Source: Trileptium ribeirensis
Taxonomy: Eukaryota; Nematoda; Enoplea; Enoplida; Thoracostomopsidae
Reading direction: 5' to 3'
Length of the DNA stretch: 64,000 bases
Assembly: GCA_030248225.1 (NCBI GenBank)
Contig: JASANE010007489.1
Coordinates: 1-64,000, forward strand
Part shown: piece after piece, positions 1-11,500 of the stretch
Position numbering within the stretch: the first letter of the stretch is position 1
Layout: every line of letters starts with the position of its first letter
Position numbers and translations under genes: made by a program
Notes under the pieces: generated by a model
What the model saw: the letters and a program-made list of their open reading frames with translations, nothing else
Database searches by the model: none
What the model was told of the DNA's origin: nothing

Positions 1-2277
1 AAATTATCGAAATCCGTCCATCCGACGACGAGTTAGCGATTACAGAAACAAACAAATTTTCACGATTGTTCCCTCCAGCGCCCTCTGTGGAAACTCCGTT
101 AGCTTCGCTTGTTCGTTGTTGGCAAAAGGTACGTCGTCGCAGGTGATGATTTTTCAGTTTAAAGCTTATCTGGCCTGTCGACAATGAAGCTCACCCACTT
201 TCCAAGTCTCCGAATCTAATTTCTCTAAAACAGTGACGGGGTGGGTGGGCTACTCCACTTTTCGGTTCCCATCCCCGATTCGAACAAGTCATAAATTTCG
301 AATCGGTGGGCCTTCCGCTGATGCACCCCCAATTCGCGAGGGGCCATGGAACAGCCAGCCAATGTTTGTAATATTTTCCTCATACTCGTCTCCGAAACAT
401 CTACATTCAGCTAAATTAATGGTTAATTATTAATGTTTTTAAATTCGTGCTTGTAAAAAGTAGTAATTACTACTATTTTTAATATTATAAACATGTTTTT
501 AACCTGAAAATACTTATACAACAGTTAAAAGCGCCTGAAAATATGGAAATGCATAGTATATTATCTAACAAAATTTTGCACCCCGCTTTCAAGTTTTTGC
601 CGAGAATGGACATGGCAGTGTCAAAACTTCCCCACATTTATCACAATACTGTGTACAGTGACCTCACTCCTGGCTTATTGTGACTTGAGTTCTTCATTGG
701 GCCAAAATTCAACCTTTGGCCGCTAGTTCTGCTCCGAGTTCGGGAAGGGGGTATTTTATATATTACACATGTATTAATTTTTGGTATATTTACATAGGCT
801 AAAAATGGCGAAATTCGGCGCCTTACGTAGGCCGGAGATAAAAATATGTTGGGATTAAAATAAAAAAATTTAAGGAGTCAATGTTTCGAAGTTGAGGTGG
901 AGAGGAATTCAGCATCATTCACCCTATGGTGGAACCGCGCGATTCTATGTTTGACAAGTTAGGGGTAAGTGTGGTGAGGAAAGGAAACGAACTCATCCCC
1001 TAACTTTTTCCGAAGCTGACGTTAGCGATAATGGCGTTGATGATTACGCAGGCGTTGAAATCTAGGCAGAAACGTGACGTTGAAGATAATGCAAGGTGAA
1101 TGTGATGTAGGTTGCACCCAGAAACCAGCAGTTGGTAATGATAAGAATGTTCGGCAGCGACAGAAACTCCAGACTGCGCTTCTGAAGTCCTCTGTTACCA
1201 GATGACGCTGGTGACTTCCAAAGGGGGGCCATCTTTTTTTTGGCCCTGTCATGATTGTCTAACAACGCAACACCGCAAAGTTTGCTTAAATTCATAGAAG
1301 AGCGTCGACGAAGCATGTCGTGCTGGCCTGTCCACAGCCCTCCGAAAAGTGGGGGATGGGAAACTTCGGGGGGGCCCCATGTTCATTCTCCGGGGAAATT
1401 TCAAAGTGGGGGGGGGGATAAATTTTGCTTAAAAATATAAAATATTTCCATATTTTCATGCATTTTTACTACTGTGAACGTACTTTCAAGCTAAAAAACA
1501 ATATTTTAGCATTATATATAGTGGTAATTAATGTTTAAAAAACAATTTGCAAACAAAGAACATAAATTTTCAAAATTTTTGGAATTAGTTGCACATGGGG
1601 GGTTTCGGCCGAGTGGGGGGGATGGACATGGGGGAAAATCTCACGAACATGGGGGGATTTGAAAAGTGGGGGTCCCCCACTGTGGACAGGCCAGTCGTGC
1701 AAAATGCGCTAACTATATTGTCTGGTTGTAGTGAAAAGTTTAAACTATGCTGAACGTGATATCAAATTCATTATTATATTGTGATGCGTTAATGCTGGGA
1801 CTACGTCAGTTATTCTTTTATCATTGCGAAACTTAGTCAGACTTACTTCAGAGTAATCAAGCACAGAGACATCAACGTTAGGCGCCATGTTACATTAAGT
1901 GAGATTAAACTGCTCAGCTAATAATATAATAATGACAATAAACCGTAGAGAGTAGCTTTAATGACTGCACCGAGTGCTAGTGGCAGTGTAAAATAAGCTT
2001 TTTGTGGGATAGGTTTAAAATGAAATGTTGTTCTTTGATAAAATTTTTATTGATTGGATCATAGAATGAAACGAGTTCTGTGTTCTATTATCCACCGTTA
2101 CCACTTCGGGTGTCAGTGTGTGGTTTAGCTGTTTTGCTATACGCTTACTATTATGTTTATTTTCGAAGTCATCAGAAATTTCTGTGAAGACACGGTTTGC
2201 TATAGCTATAGCGAGATTTTCATATCCCGAAAGACTTGTAGCTACACATATAATTATTGGAAATATTATTGTTTTAG
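1..2277. other. Non-coding stretch before first recognised exon
   Basis: I see no exon that can be supported here. The stretch is probably an intron or upstream part of the dynactin-like gene, because the exon at 2278 is internal (it opens with a splice acceptor in mid-codon). It holds a short TIR element at 1317-1700. The short open frames on both strands are not conserved and have no splice context. Confidence 0.5.
1317..1700. mobile_element. 370 bp TIR element with 7 bp target duplication
   Basis: The element at 1324-1693 opens with TGGCCTGTCCACAG and closes with its exact reverse complement. It is flanked on both sides by GTCGTGC (1317-1323 and 1694-1700). The interior is full of G runs (for example around 1375-1425 and 1600-1680) and has no coding capacity, so it is a non-autonomous DNA transposon. 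The 7 bp duplication does not fit a superfamily cleanly; hAT (8 bp) or Mutator (9 bp) with a decayed edge are possible. Confidence 0.75.
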
Positions 2278-2514
2278 AATTGCCATTGGTCACACGGTCC
2301 TGTGTTCGTTAACACTGCTAAACGATCTCCGTTCGTATTCCGACGATCATGCTCGACTGTTTAGTCGTATATTGTCAAACGAGCAGCGACAAAACGCAGC
2401 TATTAAAGCATTGTATCCGCCAACCTTATTTTCGTCTGAGTCTAACGTCGAAGTTGTACGCGATGCATTGACGTTTTTGCAGCAGGTTCCGCTAAGCGAT
2501 ACCATGGTGTCTCA
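2278..2514 (+). CDS. Dynactin-like exon a (intercoil region)
   Basis: The acceptor is TTGTTTTAG and the donor GTGAGT. The exon enters in mid-codon (its first base completes a codon) and leaves two bases. It encodes about 78 residues, mainly two amphipathic helices, including ALYPP and LTFLQQVPLSDTM. This exon gives the best match to p150. Confidence 0.6.
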
Positions 2515-5500
2515 GTGAGTTTTTGCTATTTTGCTGGAACTAAACTTTGTATAAAATTTTAACACATTTCGTTGGTTTTGTAAAATCATGTGCTGGTAAT
2601 GAGCTATCGCACTTATCAGTAGCTAGTTTCGCCTTCTTCACATTTCAGCAAACCTCGCAGTTTGCAAGCTGGCGGTCGCATTTTGCATACGAAAGATTTC
2701 AAGGATTTGGTTTATTGTGCTCCACGTGCACCCTGGTTTCAAATGCGAGAGCATTTGTTAGCGGCAAAAAGTGCACGGTGCGGTAAGATGGTGCAAACAA
2801 CTGTGATGTTGATTAGATTTAAATTCGTTTAGGGCGTCTTTATATTGTTTGTGCAGTATACAGTACAGTAGGGCATGCGGTTATGGCAGTAACTGGCGCT
2901 TAATGTTGGGGACGTTGATAGAGCATTGTGTGGTGCATATTCTTCCTGTGCGTTGGAGTTGGCCTGTAGTGGGCGTAGCCCCAATTTGGTGAAGCCATTA
3001 GGGATATTTCCTAGAAGACCCCCGCCAGTCATAACATTTGAACGGTCGAAGATGTAGAGCTGATTTTGGTACCAATCGAATCGGCTGGATGAGGCGGGTC
3101 AGAAAACACTCAAGCTGTTCTGTACTGGCTGCCGCCTCCCGAACCACTCCGTTCTAAGCTGTTCATTTTTTCTAACGTTATAAACATACAGCCCTTCAGG
3201 ATTACTTGGGCTCTCATAACTTTCTAACGGTAATGTAGATTTCAATAAACTACATACCAGTAGACTTCGCTCATCAAGCCGAGTCGAACGGTGCCCAAGA
3301 TGCCAATATTCCGAAGAAAAATTGTTTTGGGTTCGCAAGGGGGCAATTGGGACCTCAAAAATAGAAAAATATTTTTGTCAGGGATGTGGGTAAAATGAGC
3401 ATTTTCTAAGCTGCCTCATCCAGTTGAATGGAATGGCACCAAAATCAGCTGTATATCCTCGACCGCTCAAAAGCTAAGACTGGCGGGGGTCTTCTAGGAA
3501 AGACCTGCCATTAATTGAATTCGAGTGGAACGAGAATTTTCAATTTTGGCTCTGGAGAGGGGGTTGAGGAGGTCCTGTCTGTATGTGTGCGTGTCGCACC
3601 TGGATCCCGATAACGGTTCTTCAAATTTTGATGTACGATAGCTGATTGTAAACCGCAGTGGTCGATTTAGGTGTAGTGAATAGCCCGATTTTTGAATTTT
3701 TTGCCATGAGAAAAGTTATGGGGCAAAATGACGTCATTGTGGCCCATTTTTCGGGCACACCTCCAGTTTTTGCGACTTTTCTCAATAAGTACATGAGATA
3801 TCCGCAAACTAATAGGCCTATTCAATGTAGCTTTACCAAGGTTTTCCAATGATATATAACAAGTTTTTCAACTACTTCCCAATCTGGAGTCTATAAGCTT
3901 ATACTTGGCGCCAAATTTCATATTTGGTGAAAAGCGTGGGGAAATGCACCTAAATGTGTGTTTTTTGTTGCTTTTAGCGTCTTATGTGGGGTTTTCTGGG
4001 CAGATAAACTCATTGCAAGTGTTAAAAATATTGTTGGGCAAATATTTTTTACACTTCTGGTTCATACTTGGCATAAAAACGACGTTTTCGCAATTTTTGG
4101 TGAGAAGTCGTGGGAAAAGCACCTCAATGTGTGTTTATTGTTGGTTTTAGTGTCGAATATAGGGTTTTCTGGGCCGACAAACTCATTGCGAGTGTCAAAA
4201 ATATTGTTGAGCAAATATTTTTTACACTTCTGCTTCGGGGAATTGTTTTCACCACTCGAATTCTGGGAATTCTGGCTCGGAAGCGATCTTCACTAGTTGA
4301 AGAACAATTGAATTCGGTGATGGAGAAGCGCTAGCTTCGGAATCGAAAAATTCACACTAGACCGGAGGATATGGACGTGTGAGGGCTCATATGAAAGCTA
4401 CAATACTCTAGATGTCCCTGTTGGAGGTTTTATTCCGATGCGAGACACCCACGTCCCACCACAGGGGTCAAAGGGGTTTACCCAGGAGTACATCTTGAGC
4501 TGGTTTGAATCGTATTGGCATCGAAATATATGTGCTAGGAAGCTTTATTTATGGGTATATAAATTATTTTGATCGGGTCCCTATGGTGGGGCACGGGGGA
4601 CTTTAGCAATTGGTCAAATTTCCAAAATTTTGGTCAAGCTTTGTCGAGGTGTAGTTATTAACCACTTAAACAAACGGGTCGACCGAATTTTGGCGTGTGG
4701 ATAGAGCTACTGCGGTAAATGTACGTGTCAACCGATTTGATGTAAGGCCCCTGGGTCAATTGGTATTTGACGCCAAAGTTGGGCCCGACGCCATATATAC
4801 CCATCCGTGACTTTACCACTTCCAACGGTATATTAATAGATTTGTGGCTCAAAATAAGTTCATGTAGGTTTTCTTGGGCGCAGATTTCAAATCGTCACTG
4901 TATTTAGACGTATGTCTTCGTGTGGCGGTAGTCTCGACACGTGAATTTATTTTGTATAAATGAGCCATGAGGTTTGGAATATGATGCATTAGTCGCATCG
5001 TTCAATCATAGTATGATAAAGCTAATTAGTGTTATTATATTTTGTTGGCGCAGCTTGCTGCTTACTACAGTCGCTTGGCTTACGTTGTTTCTGACAGAAT
5101 CCATTTTTTAAACATATTTCAAACTTGGAACACACAATACTTCATGTTATCGTTTTAGGCTTTCGGCGAATATAATTTTGGAACGCTCAAAAATTTTATT
5201 TGATGCATCTAACGGTTCTGTTGGCGGTATTCATGGGCGCTATTACGGAGCGCCGGAACACCTTTTAACGAACGGTTTCACAGCAACAGCCATTAATAGC
5301 GGTGGTGGTGATTCAAGCGCAGCATGTACACCTATGAGTCCTGATCTGTGCGAAACTCTAGATGTTATGATTGAGAAATTTAGAGATAATTTAGAGGTGA
5401 GTTGGCTACAGTTTACACAGCTTTTTCGTATAGCGAACCAAATTGAAGTTTCATCGTGACGGCGATTGCAGCGAATGAAACTTTTGCACGGAATTTCGGT

Positions 5501-8500
5501 CTGTTATTGCCGTATTATTGCATAACATTTCCATTTCATAAGTTTCATAACATAAGTTATAAGATTTCATAAGTTTTTGTGTACATGGGTTACAGAAACT
5601 TTTAGCCTAAGTTATCTTGGTTGCAGTTACAGCTACAACGATCCTGACAATTGCCGATTAATAAGTGTTTTGCACCCTACCGCGATATGTTCTGGCCCAG
5701 ATTTACACAGTTGTGTGCTGATATTCTAGGAAGCTATTGTTAGAACTATCCGCCATTATGTTAGAATTATAGTTGTGCCTATTATTCCAAACCGGATTTG
5801 TGCTTTCAGATAACTGATCCACAATTTTCGGATCTCATGGCAATGTATGAACGCAAAATTGCTCATCTGAAGGTTAGTGGAGGAGCTTTTTGGTTGAAAT
5901 TGATATGTTCTATACGTGTTCTCGGAGAACGATCATGAATGTAATAATTTAGACGTCTAATATTTATAGTTATATTATCTCTGGAGTGTATTACTCGATA
6001 TATAGTCTGTGGACGACGACTAAAATTTTTTATAACAATTTCCTGTTGCAAAGACTTATATCACGAATATAGTAGATCGGTTGGATATCTAGTATAATCA
6101 GGAAGTACAGGGCCAGGGAGACATGACTGTTGCTCACTAGATGTTATTTTTGACGCGTACTGTAAGCGGCTTGAAAGCATTGTTCTAACACGAACAAGCT
6201 CAGAGCCATATCGAATTTTTGCTAAAAATTTGACATTTTCACTAGAGATTTGGTGCACAAATACCATGTTTATGTGTACAGAGATCGATTTTCTTTTAAA
6301 ACTAGAGAAATGTCGAAACAGCAAAGTGTATTAAGCATATTTCTTTGTTAAATTTTACGTTGGATTATATAATAGGAGTCGATTAGGGTAGTGGAAGTTA
6401 GCTCCCCCAGGACCCTGTCAAGGCTCCGAACCCCCATCCCACCACCTTTCGAAAGCGTGCGGAACGTTTTAGCGAAAAGTGGCTAAAGTGGGGTAAAATT
6501 GTTAAAAATAGATGAAATTATAAAAATGTTGTCGCAATGTTGCAAACTTCTGGGGGAAATTTTGAGTTTCTAAAAATTTCAGAAAATTAACCCTCCGCCC
6601 TGACGACCTCCCTTTTTTCCGAGAGCATATACCCAACGGACCTCCGACACATATAACTTATAAATTTCTTTATCAAAATCTTTCTTGTATTAATAAAATA
6701 ATGACAGGTGGCTGCTTGCAGAATATAGTTGTTTGGGATGCTTAGTTAGCTGTTTCAAATTATGCCGCCTGTTATTGTTTAAGGGGCCTCCGGCTCACTG
6801 AGTTTGAACTGTGCTGTAATTTTGTACATGAGATGAGCTGCTCATACCTTGAAACTTTTGTATTTGAACTTGGTACCACAACACAATGAGTAAGTATTAT
6901 AACTACTTCAATGTTAATTAGCTTTTATTATAACTATAAATTATCTTATCTATTGTTATAACTTTCACTTTGTAAATTTTGTTATAACTGTAAAAAGGTC
7001 TTCAACCATTGCAACAATTGTTGAAACTTTGCATTAAGTGTTACTGCATAAGTAAAGAATTTTTATTGTATAATATGGATTGGGAAAACCAAGTTCCAGT
7101 CTCGGCTAAAATTTACGGTACCTGTTCCCAGTTACTGTTTCGGTAAACTCTCAAAACCTTTACGGAACCGAAACTGCGGTATGGCACAGATCCCGTAATG
7201 CTCTTATGCACCGCCAAAGCCTGTGATAAGCTGCTACATTTTCTAATATCGATAAAGAAAGCCAAATTAGATTTTTTATCTTTCGCACATCTTCAAATAG
7301 AAAGAAATGCAGTAATACGACGCCAGTATATCTAAGGCATGGTAATAGTCATTTTCAGAATATTTCAAAGCGCCATTACTTCTTTATTTATTGTAGATTT
7401 CAAACGCTTGTGTAGATTTTTATAAAAAATCAGCTTCCGTTTCAAATCGATAGTTTTAGGCAAAATTCATTCAATATTCTATGATGTATCATATATCATA
7501 AATAAATAGATATATAAATATTGAAATGTATTATTATGTAATTTGTGTTGTATGTATATCTAAATATTGAAATAATGTGCCAATCTATACTTACTTAAAT
7601 ATTAATTCATACTTGCCAATGTAAAGTTTGTCAATACCTCGTGTCGTTATTTTGAACACTGGAAGCTTGAATTGTCATGTACATACTACGCTACATTGTA
7701 AATCAAAACGTGGTATTTTTTCAGGTGGGGCAGGTACAGCAATGTTTGACGGATGGCTGCGCTCAATCATTATAAACTTTAGTCTTATAAGCTATAAAAT
7801 TTTGAAAATCTATTTTAGAGCAATTTTTCGAGCGAGCGACAGCCATTTTCGTTATGTATATGTGTATATGTTTCAGGCACTCGACGGTGCAAATTCCACA
7901 CATATAAATGCCAAACAAGCTGAAATCCAAAATTGTAACAATCTAATCGCACAACTTCGACTACTTAATGTGGAAGTGGAATCAGATGTGAGTTGTTATT
8001 GTATTGTGTTTCTATTAAAATGGTGCTGTTTATTTAACTCGTTTGATGCGTTCAAAATCATCGAAGTTTAAATAATAGTTAGCAGTAGTGGGTTCAGTCG
8101 TGGACTTATGCAAAATGTGATTAGACTGCGCTGTAATCTTATTTCGTTTACGTCATACTTATTGCTTACTTTCACTCCGTCTAGTATATAGTATATTTGT
8201 AAACATAAGTTAGTTTATCCCGTTTTTCTCACTGTTTCATAATAACAGCTGTTTTGTTGCGATAGAGCATTAAAGTTTTTTTGGTAATTTTCTCCTAATC
8301 TCTGCCCAGCTTATTATTTATAACAGTGTTCATGATGGTGATCGCGCTGTGAAACTACAGCTTATGGCCATGATGCTCAAATGCTGGTAATAACATTGAA
8401 CGATTTGCGAAAATTCAATATTGCGTAAATAGTACACATATTTTATAGATTTATTTACGCATAATACAAAGATTTATAGCTGCATGCGTTATATTCATGT

Positions 8501-11500
8501 ATTTGTAAATACATATGTAAATACAATATATGTAAATGTATTTGTATTTGTAAATATTTGTAATTTTGTAAATTGTACGAATAATACTTGGACAGTCATT
8601 TGGCAATTATTATTACAAGCAATAACACAATTATTTGTATTTGTTTTTAACCCAATTTCATTCAGACATTCTTTGCAATATTTCCGTACACGTACAAACC
8701 AGGGAGTAACCGTAATTCCGGTTCCGGCGAAAATCGGGTTCCGGTTGCGGTTCCGGCAAAGTGCAAAAACCATACCGGAACCGGAATTTTGGTTTAAAAA
8801 TTTTGTTTGAAATTTTCCTCATTTTTGATTCATATTTGTCTCACACATGTATTATACATATACGGCCCATAGGCCCATATATAGAATGATCAAGTTCCAA
8901 TACAACCAAGCAAAAGAAAAGATTAATTCAACAATTTGTCGTGTGAAACGTAAGTAGGGTGCATAAGTTCAGTAGGAATTTTGCATATTAACCTGCAGGA
9001 GTTTGTTAACAAAACAAAGCCAGGTCGATGATTGTAGCAGCTATTTTACACATTCACAAGTCTGCGCGGTATGTTTGAATTAATCCGGTCCAACTCGGTA
9101 ACAGAGTATGGATTACATAGAAGTACTTAGCGTAAGCTTAGCTAACATAAATTGCGTCAAGCACCGGCCAATACGCTTGTAAACTTTATAAATAAGTCTA
9201 CATTGAAGAAAAGTGTCGTTGTCTGCAACGCAGCCAAAAACTTCTTTATTGACAATGGATTCTATTTTTTGAACTGTGCGAGTAGATTCACAGTTTCTCT
9301 TTTATAGCATTCTGATTAGAAAGTTATTATTATGATCTGACTTACGGGCACTGTTTGCCCAACACTAGCCTAAACAGTGTCTCTGACCACTAATCGGAAA
9401 ATTGCCTTCTATTATTTTCTCTTAGAACCATATAAACCAATAATTTCAAGTTTCCTACAGAACAACATGTAACAAACGTATGTGTAGTAAAGGAAAGCGT
9501 CTGGAGATAGGGATAAAGTTTTTATTCTACGCTCCATGCGTTGTGAGCACATTGAATTTGACACAGTATAGGCAAGGGCGTATAGTGGAAGACATTTTTT
9601 GCTCTGTATGTCCAAACACTGACGCATTGATCAATAAATAAACATTATTAGCTTCCTCAGCATCTTTCAAGTTTCAGAAAGGTAATAATGGCGTCGCAAT
9701 ACATTAAGTTTAACGTAAAAGTTATTTTTAATACATTTTAAATCCACTATATTTTCATTTCTTTCTTCATCTGTTTTACTATAATATATAAGTTTCGAAG
9801 ACCAGGTTCCGGATACGGTTTAAATGAACGGTTCCGGTAGCTGGTTCCGGCTCCGGTTATTCCCTGGTACAAATATATATATCCAAAGATTTGGTGTTGG
9901 TAGTCGATAAAAATAACAGAGATATCCGTAATGTCGTGGATGACTGCGATGATATTTCGACAAAGGGTTGATAGCTGTTTGTTTAGTATTCATTCTTTAT
10001 TCGTATATATGTATTGGTTGTAGATAGATATTTATTTAACAGCCAGAAAGTTTTAATTGGTATTATCAAGAGTGCATTAGGGAACACTATTACACTTCCC
10101 TGCACTCACATGTAAACCCGTGTTTGATGACGCGGGCGTTTTTGGCCTGACCTCCCCCCAGTTTTTTGGGGGTGTCGGTGTATAAGCTACTGGTGCAACC
10201 GACCCTGCCACAAATGGGGAGGGGGTACGACCTGCCCCTCCCAAAACAATGGGAATCCGTGCTACCCCCCCCCCCCCCCCAGAAACTGGGGGTCTATCCA
10301 TCTCGACTTGTCACAAAAAACGGGAGGGGGTCAGGCCGCAAAGGCCCGGGTCATCAAACATGGGTTTACATATGAATGCAGGGAAGTGTCATACTCTTCC
10401 GTAAAACGCTCCTAATATTATATATACATATATGCATGTATACAAAATGTATTTTTTAATAAATTGATAGCTTATTTCAGTCTGTCGGGTTGCGATCTCT
10501 CGTACATGACATGGAGAGAAAAGTGGAACGCGCCGCTGCAAGTACTACCGGATATCAGACACACATTCAGAATTTGGAGAACCAGTAAGACTGTGTTACT
10601 ATCCGACAAAAACTCGAAACTTTTTCTGTTTCTAATAACGTAACATTAGTTTGAACGCATATGTTTAATCAGTGGCGTCACCAGAAAATTTCAGCTGGGG
10701 GCATCCACTCATTCTGACTTCTCCAAAATACAAAATTATACCTGAGAATCTTCCAGTTTGAAATTGGGAACTGAAAATACCTGGGGACATTCTCCCAGTT
10801 CAACTGGAGAGTCTCGCAGTTGAACTGGTGGATCATAAAGTACCGTAACCGTAAGAAATCTATAATTTGGCGGTTACTTAAAAAGGTAAATTTAACTGAT
10901 TTTTAGCCCCGCAAGTGAAAATTCAATGCAAAAAATTCGCCTATTTTTTAACTCGTCAGATAAAATTTGGTTATTTTAGCAGCACAGTACAATACAATAA
11001 TTGTCAGAAATGTTTGCTGGAAGTTCATTCGGTAAATCCAAATTTTGTTCGAAACGTCTTGGAATTTTGGTGCACGTACTTAAATTGTTAGAGAGCTGTT
11101 CGAAGTTTTCGAATGTTGTTCGAGAATAAATAAATTTTGTTCGATTTCTGTTCGATTTTCGTTCGTTCGAAGGGTGACACCTATTTCTGGCGAGTATTGT
11201 GCTTGGGTGCATTAACTGGGGAAGCAAAAATTTAGCTGTGGAGATAAACTGGGGGAACCTGTGGGAGATCGATATACATGCGGGCTACCTTCCCATATTT
11301 GGGGAAGCCAGACATTGTGGGGCTTATTCAAGTAAAGTGATCTGATGAATAAGATAGCATGTTGAGAAAAAATTGTTGCAAATGCAAAATGTGAAACACC
11401 AATATCAATTACGCCCCAATGCCTCCCGCTTCGGCGTTCCTGAAATTGATTTCCATCGTATAAAGTTTTGATTTGAAGTCGCACGAAATTGCTACTTTAT

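Larger units (their letters stand above)
2783..5158. other. Intron filled with repeats
   Basis: The intron holds a TIR element (2996-3512) and a dispersed repeat (3515-4250). From 4260 to 5158 I see nothing recognisable. A short exon bridging the phase mismatch between exons b and c may be hidden here. Confidence 0.5.

Noticed and set aside
9412..9627. Intact small gene on the minus strand
   Set aside because: It lies inside the hAT-like element and is better explained as decayed transposase sequence.
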